From NCBI GenBank assembly GCA_963663525.2, contig CAXXHC010000003.1, positions 1,178,001 to 1,242,000 on the forward strand: a stretch of DNA of 64,000 nucleotides, written 5' to 3'. The stretch's first letter is position 1, and each line of letters opens with the position of its first letter. The translations under genes were made by a program, and so were the position numbers. This stretch comes from G963663525 sp963663525. GTDB taxonomy: Bacteria > Myxococcota_A > SURF-8 > G963663525. Of the stretch, positions 30,477-40,766 are shown piece after piece. A model generated the notes under the pieces. The model saw only the letters and a list, made by a program, of their open reading frames with translations, did not search any database and had not been told where the DNA came from.

Positions 30477-30848
30477 ATGCCAACGATAAACCAGCTTGTA
30501 CGCAAAGGACGTAAAACCATTAAAAAGAAAACCGCGTCTCCCGCGCTGAAGTCCTGCCCCCAGCGGCGTGGCGTCTGCGTGCGCGTGTACACGGTTACGC
30601 CGAAGAAACCGAACTCGGCGCTGCGTAAAGTGGCCCGTGTGCGGTTGACCAGCGGGTACGAAGTGACCACCTACATTCCGGGCGTCGGTCACAACCTGCA
30701 GGAGCACTCGGTCGTGCTGATTCGCGGCGGCAGAGTCAAAGACCTGCCGGGTGTCCGCTATCACGTGGTTCGCGGCGCGTTGGACGCCGTGGGCGTCGAT
30801 GGCCGCCGGAACGGACGGTCGAAGTACGGGGCGAAAAAACCCAAGTAA
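30477..30848 (+). CDS. rpsL: Ribosomal protein S12
   Basis: This 123-residue protein of the decoding centre shows MPTINQLVRKGR, TPKKPNSALRKVARVRL and GGRVKDLPGVRYH. The lysines targeted by streptomycin-resistance mutations (in TPKKPNS and RVKDLPG) are wild type, and the Asp that RimO methylthiolates is present in VKDLPG. It is the first gene of the str operon (rpsL-rpsG-fusA-tuf). Confidence 0.99.
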   Translation: MPTINQLVRKGRKTIKKKTASPALKSCPQRRGVCVRVYTVTPKKPNSALRKVARVRLTSGYEVTTYIPGVGHNLQEHSVVLIRGGRVKDLPGVRYHVVRGALDAVGVDGRRNGRSKYGAKKPK

Positions 30849-30872
30849 TTTCCGGTTGCCAGGAGGTTTACC

Positions 30873-31343
30873 ATGCCGCGCAAACGCGAGGTTCCAAAGC
30901 GTCATATCAATCCCGATCCCAAGTACAACGACGTGCTGCTGGCGAAGTTCATCAATTGCATGATGCTCAAAGGCAAGCGCTCGATCGCCGAAAAGAGCAT
31001 GTACGGAGCGTTGGAAATTATTGGCCAGAAGGCCAAAGACGACGCCCTGCACGTGTTCCGCAAGGCCGTAGAAAACACGAAGCCGGTCATCGAGGTCAAA
31101 AGCCGCCGCGTCGGTGGTGCGACCTACCAGGTGCCGACGGACGTGCGTCCCGAACGCAGGCAGGCGCTTGCGCTTCGGTGGATCATCAACGCCGCCCGTG
31201 CGCGCGGTGAGAAAACGATGGCCGAGCGTCTGGCCGCCGAGCTTCTCGATGCGTTCAACCAGCGCGGAACCGCCTTCAAGAAACGTGAAGACGTGCATCG
31301 CATGGCCGAAGCCAACAAGGCGTTCGCCCACTATCGCTGGTAG
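30873..31343 (+). CDS. rpsG: Ribosomal protein S7
   Basis: This 156-residue primary binder of the 3' domain of 16S rRNA is also the usual translational repressor of the str operon. It shows MPRKREVPKR, NCMMLKGKRSIAEK, VGGATYQVPTDVRPERRQAL and a C-terminal KREDVHRMAEANKAFAHYRW. It follows rpsL by 24 bases with AGGAGG. Confidence 0.98.
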   Translation: MPRKREVPKRHINPDPKYNDVLLAKFINCMMLKGKRSIAEKSMYGALEIIGQKAKDDALHVFRKAVENTKPVIEVKSRRVGGATYQVPTDVRPERRQALALRWIINAARARGEKTMAERLAAELLDAFNQRGTAFKKREDVHRMAEANKAFAHYRW

Positions 31344-31432
31344 CCCTTTATTATTGTATTGATTCAAAAACCCCGTTTGAAGGAGTGAACGGCTTTCGAT
31401 CCTCGGTGGACCGAAGCCCCAAGAAAACGATC

Positions 31433-33535
31433 ATGCTTGCGCCGAACCTGACCAAAACCCGAAATATCGGCATCATGGCCCACATCGATGCCGGTAAGAC
31501 GACCACCACGGAACGGATTCTGTTCTACAGTGGCGTGTCGTACAAAATCGGGGAAGTTCACGACGGAAACGCCATCATGGATTGGATGGAGCAGGAGCAG
31601 GAACGGGGTATCACCATCACGTCCGCCGCGACGACGTGTATCTGGCAGAACCATCGAATCAACATCATCGACACTCCTGGCCACGTCGATTTCACGGTGG
31701 AAGTGGAGCGTTCGCTTCGAGTGCTCGATGGAGCCATTGCCGTATTCTGTGCGGTCGGTGGTGTAGAGCCGCAGTCCGAGACCGTATGGCGTCAGGCGGA
31801 TCGGTACAACGTACCGCGCATCGCCTTCGTCAACAAGATGGATCGCAAGGGCGCGGATTTCCTCGGCGTCGTGCGCCAGATGAAAAACCGTCTCGGAGCC
31901 AATCCCCTGATTCTGGAATTGCCCATTGGCGCCGAAGACAAATTCGAAGGCGTCATCGATCTCCTTCGGATGCGCGCCATGTATTACGATGCCGAAACGC
32001 TCGGAATGCAGGTGATCGAGGAAGATATTCCCGAGGCGCTGGTCAAGGATGCGGAAAAATACCGGCAAGAATTGATCGAAGCGGCTGCGGAACAGGATGA
32101 ATCCCTGCTGGAGCGCTACCTCGAAGGCGAGGGTGAGCATTTCAGCAACGAGGAGATCATCGCTTCGATTCGTAAGGCCACTATCGCTGGCGTCGTGCAG
32201 CCTGTGCTGTGCGGGGCGGCGTTCAAAAATAAGGGCGTTCAGCAGCTTCTGGATGCCGTGGTGCATTATCTGCCCTCTCCGCTGGATATTCCGCCCGTTC
32301 AAGCCATGGACGCGCAGAATCCTGAAAAAACGGTCGAACGGCGGGCCGACTCCTCGGAGCCGCTGGCCGCGCTGGTGTTCAAAATCATGAACGATCCGTT
32401 CGTCGGGCAGTTGAGTTTCCTCCGGATCTATTCCGGAATGCTCAAAAGCGGCAGTGCGGTCTACAATTCGTCCAAAGATAAAAAAGAGCGTGTCGTTCGT
32501 GTGCTGAAGATGCATTCGAACCAGCGCGAGGAAGTCGAAGAGGTCAGGGCTGGCGATATATGCGCCGTGGTCGGCCTGAAGCATTCCTCGACAGGCGATA
32601 CGCTGTGCCAGAAAAACAACGCCATCCTGCTGGAATCCATCGAGTTTCCGCCTCCGGTGATCTCGGTCGTGATCGAGCCGAAAACCAAGGATGACGAGGA
32701 AAAACTCTCGAACGCGCTGGATCGTCTTTCGCTCGAAGATCCGACGTTTACCGTCAAGATCGACGAGGAAACCGGCCAGACCCTCATTTCCGGGATGGGT
32801 GAACTTCACCTGGAAGTGATCGTCGAACGCTTGAAGAGAGAATTCAAGGTTCAGGCCAACGTAGGCAAACCGCAGGTGGCCTACCGCGAAGCTTTCGGCG
32901 GAGCCGTCAAGCACTCCAGTACGGTGGATCGCGAACTCGGCGGAAAACGGCAGTACGCTTCCGTAACCGTTGAATTCGACGTGTCGGAAGACGAAGACGG
33001 TCTCCTGTTCGAAAACGGCCTGAAGGCGCAGCAGCTCGAAAAGGAACTGGTCGATGCCGTACGGCTCGGCCTCCAGGAATCGATGAACGTGGGCGTGGTT
33101 GCCAATTATCCGGTGCTGAGTCTGAAAGCAAAGCTCGTCGGTGCCGATTTTGTAGAGGGCGAAAGCAATGCCAACGCCTTCCGGCTGGCGGCCTCCAATT
33201 GCTACCGGGAGGCCATGCTCAAGAGTCGTCCGGTGCTGCTGGAGCCGATGATGTCGGTCGAAGTGGTCAGCCCGGAAGAATTCATCGGAGATATCATCGC
33301 CGACCTCAACACGCGAAGAGGATCGGTGCGAGGAAACGAAGTACGTGGTGGCGCCCAGGCGCTGGCCGCGAGAGTCCCCCTGAGTGCGATGTTCGGTTAC
33401 GTGCAGGAATTGCGCAGCCGCAGCCAGGGAAGGGCAACGTTTACGATGGAATTCCACCGCTATCAGGTGGTTCCGCAGAAATTGATGGTTGAGATTGTCG
33501 AGAGAATCATGGGAGTGAAGCCCGCGTGGCTGTAG
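31433..33535 (+). CDS. fusA: Elongation factor G
   Basis: This 700-residue translocase GTPase has AHIDAGKT (residues 16-23), DTPGHVDF and NKMD in the G domain, then domains II-V at normal length (ERVVRVLKMHSNQRE; SGMGELHLEVIVERLKREF; C-terminal RGRATFTMEFHRYQVVP). I chose the ATG at 31433 because it gives the usual short lead into TRNIGIMAHID. A GTG at 31385 is in frame, but AAGGAG abuts it directly, so it lacks a spaced ribosome site. The str-operon position fits EF-G rather than the EF-G2 paralogue. Confidence 0.96.
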   Translation: MLAPNLTKTRNIGIMAHIDAGKTTTTERILFYSGVSYKIGEVHDGNAIMDWMEQEQERGITITSAATTCIWQNHRINIIDTPGHVDFTVEVERSLRVLDGAIAVFCAVGGVEPQSETVWRQADRYNVPRIAFVNKMDRKGADFLGVVRQMKNRLGANPLILELPIGAEDKFEGVIDLLRMRAMYYDAETLGMQVIEEDIPEALVKDAEKYRQELIEAAAEQDESLLERYLEGEGEHFSNEEIIASIRKATIAGVVQPVLCGAAFKNKGVQQLLDAVVHYLPSPLDIPPVQAMDAQNPEKTVERRADSSEPLAALVFKIMNDPFVGQLSFLRIYSGMLKSGSAVYNSSKDKKERVVRVLKMHSNQREEVEEVRAGDICAVVGLKHSSTGDTLCQKNNAILLESIEFPPPVISVVIEPKTKDDEEKLSNALDRLSLEDPTFTVKIDEETGQTLISGMGELHLEVIVERLKREFKVQANVGKPQVAYREAFGGAVKHSSTVDRELGGKRQYASVTVEFDVSEDEDGLLFENGLKAQQLEKELVDAVRLGLQESMNVGVVANYPVLSLKAKLVGADFVEGESNANAFRLAASNCYREAMLKSRPVLLEPMMSVEVVSPEEFIGDIIADLNTRRGSVRGNEVRGGAQALAARVPLSAMFGYVQELRSRSQGRATFTMEFHRYQVVPQKLMVEIVERIMGVKPAWL

Positions 33536-33568
33536 CTCTGTAAGGATTCCCTGTATAAGGAGGAACCC

Positions 33569-34759
<1,191 letters not shown>

Positions 34760-34831
34760 TTTCTCGGAAAGCCTCGGAAGTCCTCGTGACTTCCGGGTTT
34801 ATCGGCAATCTTTTACTCAAAGGAGGCCCAA

Positions 34832-35140
34832 GTGGCGCAGCAGAAAATCAGAATCCGCCTGAAGGCGTACGATTACAAGCTGCTCGACCAGTCCACCATG
34901 GAGATCGTCGAAACGGTCAAGCGCACGGGTGCGCGAGTGGCGGGACCGATTCCGCTGCCGACCGTGATCAACAAATACTGCGTGCTTCGCTCGCCCCACG
35001 TGGACAAGAAATCGCGGGAACAGTTCGAGATCCGCACGCACAATCGCTTGGTGGATATTCTGGACCCGACTCAGCAAACCCTTGACGAATTGATGAAACT
35101 CGACCTGTCAGCCGGAGTCGATGTGGAAATCAAGACCTGA
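34832..35140 (+). CDS. rpsJ: Ribosomal protein S10
   Basis: This 102-residue S10 (also NusE, partner of NusB/NusG in antitermination) shows IRIRLKAYDYKLLDQS, GPIPLPT and SREQFEIRTHNRL. It heads the S10 operon. GTG start after AAAGGAGG. No separate promoter is evident after tuf, so the S10 genes may be read through from str. Confidence 0.98.
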   Translation: MAQQKIRIRLKAYDYKLLDQSTMEIVETVKRTGARVAGPIPLPTVINKYCVLRSPHVDKKSREQFEIRTHNRLVDILDPTQQTLDELMKLDLSAGVDVEIKT

Positions 35141-35192
35141 TCCGTAAACGAACGATTGAGGATTCGGAAACGGAACCAGGCAGGAGGCGGAA

Positions 35193-35843
35193 ATGTTCGG
35201 CATACTCGGTAGAAAGGTGGGCATGTCCCATCTGTTCACTTCGGACGGACAGCGTTACGCGGTAACGCTGATCGAAGCAGGTCCGTGCGTGGTCACGCAA
35301 ATCAAGACCCGCGAAAACGATGGCTATGACGCGATTCAACTGGGTTATCTGGAGAAAAAGAAATCGGTCACCAAGCCAATGCAGGGTCATTTCAACAAGG
35401 CGGGGCGCGGCGCGTTCAAGTATCTGCGAGAATTCAAAGTCGATGATATCGACAACTACGAACTCGGGCAGACGATTCACGTGGGCGATTTCTTCAAAGG
35501 TGATGTGTTGAAGATCACCGGCACGTCCAAGGGCAAAGGTTTTCAGGGCGTCATGAAGCGTCACGGCTTTCACGGCGGACGAAAAACCCACGGTTCCCGC
35601 TCGCATCGTATTCCGGGCTCCATCGGCAACAGCACGACTCCCGGTCGGACGATCAAGGGGCGTAGGATGCCTGGGCAGACCGGAAACAAGCGCGTCACAG
35701 AGCTGAACATCGTCGTGATGTCCGTCGAGACGGATAAGAACCTGATCTACGTGAAGGGCCACGTGCCCGGAGCCAGGGACAACCTGGTGAAGCTGCAGCG
35801 TGTCATTCACGTGCCGGTCGAAAACACCGGCAAGCAGGCATAG
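35193..35843 (+). CDS. rplC: Ribosomal protein L3
   Basis: This 216-residue early-assembly protein reaches toward the peptidyl-transferase centre. It shows GRKVGMSHLF at the start, the GTSKGKGFQGVMKRHGFHGG loop and GNSTTPGRTIKGRRMPGQ with the Gln that PrmB methylates. Normal length, 52 bases after rpsJ. Confidence 0.98.
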   Translation: MFGILGRKVGMSHLFTSDGQRYAVTLIEAGPCVVTQIKTRENDGYDAIQLGYLEKKKSVTKPMQGHFNKAGRGAFKYLREFKVDDIDNYELGQTIHVGDFFKGDVLKITGTSKGKGFQGVMKRHGFHGGRKTHGSRSHRIPGSIGNSTTPGRTIKGRRMPGQTGNKRVTELNIVVMSVETDKNLIYVKGHVPGARDNLVKLQRVIHVPVENTGKQA

Positions 35844-35858
35844 CAAGGAGAGGAATCC

Positions 35859-36479
35859 ATGTCCGAGATTACCGTATTCGACTTGGAAAAAAACGAAGTG
35901 GGTTCCGTCGATCTCTCCGAAGAGGTGTTCGGTGTCGAGGTCAACCCCAATCTTTTTTACGACGTGGTACGCGCACAGCTGGCTTCCAGACGCCAGGGAA
36001 CGCACCAGACCAAAACGAGGCGTGATATCAAGCATTCGACGCGCAAGCTGTACCGCCAAAAAGGTACCGGACGCGCGCGCCACGGCATGATCTCCTCACC
36101 GACGATGCGTGGCGGCGGTACCGTCTTCGGTCCTCATCCCAGGGATTACGGCTATCGTCCTCCCGCGAAGATGCGCAAAGGCGCGCTCCGTAGCGCGTTG
36201 TCGATGAAGCTCAAGGACGGTCAGATCACGGTGCTGGAAAACTTCGAGTTGCGGGAAATCAAAACGAAAAAGGTCACCGAGATCATCGAGTCGTTCGGCT
36301 GGAAGCGTCCTCTTTTCGTAGACGAAGAGAATTTCAAACTGCGCAAGTCCGTGTCCAACCTGCAAAAAGCTGATGTGCTTCCGCCGGTTGGCCTGAACGT
36401 GTACGACGTTCTCAAGCACGACGAACTGGTGCTCACACGGAAGGCTCTTGAGGCGGTGGAAGGAGCTTTGAAGCCATGA
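35859..36479 (+). CDS. rplD: Ribosomal protein L4
   Basis: This 206-residue L4 lines the peptide exit tunnel and, in enterobacteria, represses the S10 operon. It shows the tunnel loop QGTHQTKTRRD, KQKGTGRARHG (here RQKGTGRARHG) and GGGTVFGPHPRDY. The stop overlaps the rplW start (ATGA). Confidence 0.97.
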   Translation: MSEITVFDLEKNEVGSVDLSEEVFGVEVNPNLFYDVVRAQLASRRQGTHQTKTRRDIKHSTRKLYRQKGTGRARHGMISSPTMRGGGTVFGPHPRDYGYRPPAKMRKGALRSALSMKLKDGQITVLENFELREIKTKKVTEIIESFGWKRPLFVDEENFKLRKSVSNLQKADVLPPVGLNVYDVLKHDELVLTRKALEAVEGALKP

Positions 36480-36769
36480 AAAGGTTACACGAAGACATCT
36501 TGCTTCGTCCCTTGCTGACTGAAAAGGCCATGATCGGACAGGAAGAGGGCAATCGCTACTACTTCGAGGTTCGCAAAGACGCGAACAAGCTCGAAATCAA
36601 AAAGGCTGTCGAGAAAATGTTCGACGTCCGAGTCACGAAGGTCAACACCATGCTGGTGCCCGGCAAGTGGAAACGCCTGGGTATGTTCCGCGGACGCGGC
36701 GGAAGCTGGAAAAAGGCGGTCGTGACCCTGCACGAGGGCGACGTCATCGAACTGTACGAGGGAGTCTGA
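36476..36769 (+). CDS. rplW: Ribosomal protein L23
   Basis: This 97-residue protein at the tunnel exit docks trigger factor and SRP. It shows LLRPLLTEKAM, YYFEVRKDANKLEIKKAVEKM and VTKVNTMLVPGKWKR. It overlaps rplD by four bases, indicating coupled translation. Confidence 0.97.
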   Translation: MKRLHEDILLRPLLTEKAMIGQEEGNRYYFEVRKDANKLEIKKAVEKMFDVRVTKVNTMLVPGKWKRLGMFRGRGGSWKKAVVTLHEGDVIELYEGV

Positions 36770-36781
36770 TAGGAGACAACC

Positions 36782-37609
36782 ATGGGAATCAAGAAGTACA
36801 AACCCACCTCGACCGGTCGGCGCAATATGTCGGTTTCCGATTTCGCGGAAATCACGACGGACAAGCCGCACAAGCCTCTGCTCGCGCCGCTGAACAAAAA
36901 ATCCGGTCGCAACAATGCCGGGCGCATTTCCGTCAGGCGTCGCGGTGGCGGTGTCAAGCAGCGTTATCGCATCATCGATTTCAAACGCGATAAAATCGAT
37001 GTGCCCGCCAAAGTGGCGACCATCGAATACGATCCGAACCGCTCGGCGCGCATCGCTTTGTTGCACTATGCGGATGGTGAGAAGCGTTACATCCTCGCCC
37101 CCGACAAAATCAAGGTCGGCGATACCGTGGTTTCCGGAACGGAAGCGGATATTCTTCCCGGCAATTGCCTGCCGCTCATCAACATTCCGCTCGGTACGAT
37201 CGTCCACAACGTCGAAATGAAACCCGGCAAGGGCGGACAGATGGCGCGATCTGCCGGAACGAGTGCGCAGCTTATGGCGAAGGAAGGCAAATATGCCATT
37301 CTACGTCTGCCTTCCGGTGAAGTGCGGCTCGTGCTGCAGCGCTGCAAAGCCACCGTAGGTCACGTGGGCAATTCGTCTCATTCCAACATCCGACGCGGCA
37401 AGGCCGGAAATTCGCGCTGGCGAGGAATCCGACCGAGCGTGCGCGGTGTCGTAATGAACCCGGTGGATCACCCCCACGGTGGTGGTGAAGGACGTACCTC
37501 CGGTGGTCGTCATCCGGTCACCCCCTGGGGCGTGCCGACGAAGGGCAAGAAAACCCGAAAGAATCATCGTTCGGATAAATATATCATTCGGCGGCGCGGC
37601 AAGAAGTAA
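36782..37609 (+). CDS. rplB: Ribosomal protein L2
   Basis: This 275-residue protein is needed for subunit joining and peptidyl transfer. It shows KSGRNNAGRISVRRRGGG, the conserved MNPVDHPHGGGEGR with its essential His, and the basic tail KKTRKNHRSDKYIIRRR. It lies 12 bases after rplW. Confidence 0.99.
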   Translation: MGIKKYKPTSTGRRNMSVSDFAEITTDKPHKPLLAPLNKKSGRNNAGRISVRRRGGGVKQRYRIIDFKRDKIDVPAKVATIEYDPNRSARIALLHYADGEKRYILAPDKIKVGDTVVSGTEADILPGNCLPLINIPLGTIVHNVEMKPGKGGQMARSAGTSAQLMAKEGKYAILRLPSGEVRLVLQRCKATVGHVGNSSHSNIRRGKAGNSRWRGIRPSVRGVVMNPVDHPHGGGEGRTSGGRHPVTPWGVPTKGKKTRKNHRSDKYIIRRRGKK

Positions 37610-37654
37610 TCCGTCTGCGCGTACCCGGACAACCTTAAACAAGGGAGCTTGAAG

Positions 37655-37930
37655 GTGTCTCGTTCGATCAAAAAAGGTCCGTTTATCGACGATCATCTCG
37701 CTCGGAAAGTGCTCAACGCCATCCGTAGCAACGACAAGCGTGTCATCAAGACCTGGTCGCGACGCTCGACGATTCTTCCCGAATTCGTCGGCCTGACGTT
37801 CGCGGTTCACAACGGCAAAAAATTCATTCCGGTTTTCGTCACGGAAAACATGGTCGGCCACAAGCTGGGTGAATTTTCTCCGACACGGATGTTCAAGGGT
37901 CACGCGGGCGACAAAAAGTCGAAGCGGTAA
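37655..37930 (+). CDS. rpsS: Ribosomal protein S19
   Basis: This 91-residue small-subunit head protein shows SRSIKKGPFIDDHL, KTWSRRSTILPEFVG and HKLGEFSPTR. The GTG at 37655 is 8 bases after AAGGGAG and gives the usual (M)SRSIKKGPF start; the in-frame TTG at 37649 is too near that site. Confidence 0.97.
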   Translation: MSRSIKKGPFIDDHLARKVLNAIRSNDKRVIKTWSRRSTILPEFVGLTFAVHNGKKFIPVFVTENMVGHKLGEFSPTRMFKGHAGDKKSKR

Positions 37931-37940
37931 GGAGAGCGCG

Positions 37941-38273
37941 ATGGAAGTCAAAGCCAAACTGAGATATTACCGGATGTCCGCGCGCAAAGTGCGGTTGGTC
38001 GCCGATCTGGTTCGGGGCCGGCAGGTGGACGAAGCGGTCAATATTTTGAATTTCAGTCCCAAAAAGGCGGCAAGGTCGGTGGCGAAGCTCATCAATGCAG
38101 CCGTTGCCGATGCCGACGAAACCAAAGAGCTTGACGTGGATCGTCTGTTCGTCAAGAAAATCTGGGTCGATGAAGGCCCGACCTTGAAGCGTTTTCGTCC
38201 GAGGGCCATGGGGCGCGCCACCCGAATCCGGAAGCGCACCAGCCACGTGACGGTCATTTTGGACGAAATGTAA
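37941..38273 (+). CDS. rplV: Ribosomal protein L22
   Basis: This 110-residue L22 has a hairpin lining the exit tunnel. It shows LRYYRMSARKVRLVADLVRG, the loop PTLKRFRPRAMGRATRI (macrolide-relevant region, wild-type looking) and RTSHVTVIL. The ATG at 37941 with AAGGAGAG is used; an earlier in-frame start would sit inside rpsS. Confidence 0.97.
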   Translation: MEVKAKLRYYRMSARKVRLVADLVRGRQVDEAVNILNFSPKKAARSVAKLINAAVADADETKELDVDRLFVKKIWVDEGPTLKRFRPRAMGRATRIRKRTSHVTVILDEM

Positions 38274-38287
38274 CGAAGGAGGACGCA

Positions 38288-38944
38288 GTGGGTCAGAAAG
38301 TCAACCCCATCAGCCTGCGCTTGGGTATCAACCGAACCTGGGATTCTCGCTGGTTCGCGGAAAAGAATTATTCCAAGTGGCTCCACGAGGATCTTCGGCT
38401 GCGCGAGTTCATCAAGAAGGAACTAGCGTCGTCCGGCGTATCCCGGATTGAACTGGAACGCGCTCCCGGTCGTGTCAAGGCGACGATCCATAGTGCACGC
38501 CCTGGCATCGTGATCGGCAAAGGCGGAACTGGCGTCGAGTTGCTCAAGGCCAAGCTTCAGAAGCTGACGGACTCCAACGTGTTCATCAACATCATTGAGG
38601 TTCGCAAACCTGAAGCCGACGCCCAACTTATCTCCGAATCGATCGCACAGCAGCTCAAGAAGCGTGTCGCGTTTCGTCGGGCGATGAAGAAGGCGATCTC
38701 GCAGGCCCAGCGTTTCGGCGTCAAGGGAATCAAGGTCATGGTTTCCGGTCGCCTGGGCGGGGCGGAGATGTCGCGTATGGAGCGGTACATGGAAGGGCGC
38801 GTGCCTCTTCACACCCTGCGGGCGGACATTGACTACGGCTTTTCCGTGTCGCGCACGACTTACGGTGTGATCGGCGTGAAAGTCTGGGTCTACAAGGGCG
38901 AAGTATTCGAGGAAAAGCAGGCGATTCGCAAGCTGCTGTACTGA
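38288..38944 (+). CDS. rpsC: Ribosomal protein S3
   Basis: This 218-residue protein at the mRNA entry site shows GQKVNPISLRLGINR, the KH-domain GXXG as VIGKGGTGVE, and GRLGGAEMSRMERYMEGRVP. GTG start with GGAGGAC upstream, 14 bases after rplV. Confidence 0.98.
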   Translation: MGQKVNPISLRLGINRTWDSRWFAEKNYSKWLHEDLRLREFIKKELASSGVSRIELERAPGRVKATIHSARPGIVIGKGGTGVELLKAKLQKLTDSNVFINIIEVRKPEADAQLISESIAQQLKKRVAFRRAMKKAISQAQRFGVKGIKVMVSGRLGGAEMSRMERYMEGRVPLHTLRADIDYGFSVSRTTYGVIGVKVWVYKGEVFEEKQAIRKLLY

Positions 38945-38989
38945 ACGTATACGGCTTCGGGACGACCATTCCGAAGCGGGAGAAAGATC

Positions 38990-39406
38990 ATGCTGGCTCC
39001 AAAAAAAGTCAAATGGCGCAAAGTGCAAAAGGGAAAAAACCGGGGTTTCTCGCAGCGCGGCTGCGACGTGTCCTTCGGGGATTTTGCACTTCAGAGCATC
39101 GGTCGGGGATGGATCACCGCACGGCAGATCGAAGCCGCTCGTATCGCGATGACCCGTCACGTCAAGCGTGGTGGACGCATCTGGATTCGGATTTTCCCCG
39201 ACAAATCGATCACCAAGAAGCCTGCCGAAACACGCATGGGTAGCGGAAAGGGCACCCCGGAAGAGTGGGTGGCCGTTATCAAGCCCGGCAAGGTGTTGTA
39301 CGAGATCGAGGGTGTGGAAGAAAAGGTGGCACGCGAGGCGTTTCGTCTGGCCGCGCACAAGCTTCCCCTGAAAACCAAGTTCATCCGCCGCGCGGACCAG
39401 TACTGA
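38990..39406 (+). CDS. rplP: Ribosomal protein L16
   Basis: This 138-residue protein near the A-site tRNA elbow shows MLAPKKVKWRK (family MLxPKRxKxRK), GWITARQIEAARIAMTRH and RMGSGKGTPEEWVAVIKPG. Normal length. Confidence 0.98.
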   Translation: MLAPKKVKWRKVQKGKNRGFSQRGCDVSFGDFALQSIGRGWITARQIEAARIAMTRHVKRGGRIWIRIFPDKSITKKPAETRMGSGKGTPEEWVAVIKPGKVLYEIEGVEEKVAREAFRLAAHKLPLKTKFIRRADQY

Positions 39407-39416
39407 GGAGGATGTC

Positions 39417-39635
39417 ATGAAGGCTTCGGAACTGAGAAGCAAAAAGGCGGAAGACCTGGACAACATGCTGATCGAGCTTCGGGAAGAGCATTTCCGGCTT
39501 CGTTTTCAGCACGCGACGGGTCAGTTGGAGAATCACCGGCGCCTGCGGCAGATCAAAAAGGATATCGCGCGTTTGCTGACAGTGATGCAGCAACGCGATA
39601 CGAATGAGGCCGTGGTGGAGACCACGAACGAATAG
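39417..39635 (+). CDS. rpmC: Ribosomal protein L29
   Basis: This 72-residue two-helix protein near the tunnel exit shows LRSKKAEDLDNML, EEHFRLRFQHATGQLEN and IKKDIARLLTVMQQR. It starts 10 bases after rplP with GAGGAGG. Confidence 0.96.
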   Translation: MKASELRSKKAEDLDNMLIELREEHFRLRFQHATGQLENHRRLRQIKKDIARLLTVMQQRDTNEAVVETTNE

Positions 39636-39699
39636 GCGTTCCGCAAGAAGCGAAGCGAAAGCGATCGGCTGCGGAGAAAAACCATAAGGACGGTTCGAC

Positions 39700-39990
39700 A
39701 TGGCAGACAACGAAACCACCAAGCAGGATGTGGAGGTCGTAAAGGGCCACCACAAGGAGTTGCTCGGTAAAATCGTTTCCGACAAAATGGACAAGACGGT
39801 GGTCGTGCAAGTGACCAGGCGTTACAAGCACCCGCTTTTCAAAAAGTACATTTCCCGGCGTCTGAAGTACAAGGCCCACGATGAAACCAACCAGTGCCAC
39901 GTCGGCGATGATGTCGTCATTCAGGAATGCCGGCCCATTTCGAAACAGAAGCGATGGCGCGTAAAAGAGATCACCAAGAAGGCGCTGTAA
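39700..39990 (+). CDS. rpsQ: Ribosomal protein S17
   Basis: This 96-residue OB-fold protein is slightly longer than usual because of about 18 residues (MADNETTKQDVEVVKGHH) before the family start KELLGKIVSDKMDKTVVV. RYKHPLFKKYI and HVGDDVVIQECRPISKQKRW follow. ATG after AAGGACGG. Confidence 0.96.
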   Translation: MADNETTKQDVEVVKGHHKELLGKIVSDKMDKTVVVQVTRRYKHPLFKKYISRRLKYKAHDETNQCHVGDDVVIQECRPISKQKRWRVKEITKKAL

Positions 39991-40040
39991 AATAGGCGGC
40001 GCCGCAAGGGTGAAACCTCCAGACGCAAAGGAGCGAAGCG

Positions 40041-40409
40041 ATGATACAGATGCAGACGATTCTCGATGTTGCCGACAATTCGGGCGCCAAGCGGGTTCAG
40101 TGCATCAAGGTTTTGGGCGGTTCGAAGCGCATGTACGCCCGCATCGGCGACGTGATCGTCGTTTCGGTCAAGGAAGCGCTGCCGAACTCCAAGGTCAAGA
40201 AAGGCGACGTGATGAAAGCGGTCGTCGTTCGCACGGCCAAGGAAATCCGCAGGTCCAACGGAACCTACATCAAATTTGACGACAATTCGGCGGTTTTAAT
40301 CAACAACGCCAGGGAGCCTATCGGAACCCGCATTTTCGGACCGGTGGCGCGTGAACTGCGAGGGAAGCGATTTATGAAGATCATCTCTCTCGCTCCCGAA
40401 GTCCTGTAA
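40041..40409 (+). CDS. rplN: Ribosomal protein L14
   Basis: This 122-residue interface protein contacts L19 and is the target of the silencing factor RsfS. It shows MIQMQTILDVADNSGAKRVQ, KKGDVMKAVVVRT and GTRIFGPVARELR. First gene of the canonical spc set (rplN-rplX-rplE-rpsN-rpsH-rplF-rplR-rpsE-rpmD-rplO-secY). Confidence 0.98.
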   Translation: MIQMQTILDVADNSGAKRVQCIKVLGGSKRMYARIGDVIVVSVKEALPNSKVKKGDVMKAVVVRTAKEIRRSNGTYIKFDDNSAVLINNAREPIGTRIFGPVARELRGKRFMKIISLAPEVL

Positions 40410-40423
40410 GCGAGGCTTTTAAA

Positions 40424-40753
40424 ATGGCGAAGAAAACAACTCTTCACGTGAAAAAAGACGACAAGGTCGTCGTGCTGGCGGGCAAGGAAAAAGGCAACAC
40501 GGGTAAAGTGCTGTATACGTTGCCCAAGAAGAACCGGGTTGCGATTCAGGGGTTGAACCTCATCAAGCGACACGCCCGCCCTTCGGAAAAGAATCCTTCG
40601 GGCGGCATCATGGAAAAGGAAGCTCCACTGGACGCCTCGAACGTCGCCCTGATCTGCCCGAAGTGCGGTGAAAAGATCCGCGCCAAGAGGCACGTGCTGG
40701 CCGATGGTAAAGTGATGCGCAAGTGTCCGGCCTGCAACGAAGTGTATCCATAA
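40424..40753 (+). CDS. rplX: Ribosomal protein L24
   Basis: This 109-residue assembly-initiator protein has a KOW core VKKDDKVVVLAGKEKGNTGK and GLNLIKRHARPS. The C-terminal part has a C-x-x-C pair (CPKCGEKIR) and a second (CPACNEV), a zinc-ribbon-like arrangement seen in many bacterial L24 proteins. Confidence 0.97.
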   Translation: MAKKTTLHVKKDDKVVVLAGKEKGNTGKVLYTLPKKNRVAIQGLNLIKRHARPSEKNPSGGIMEKEAPLDASNVALICPKCGEKIRAKRHVLADGKVMRKCPACNEVYP

Positions 40754-40766
40754 TACGGAGGATGTC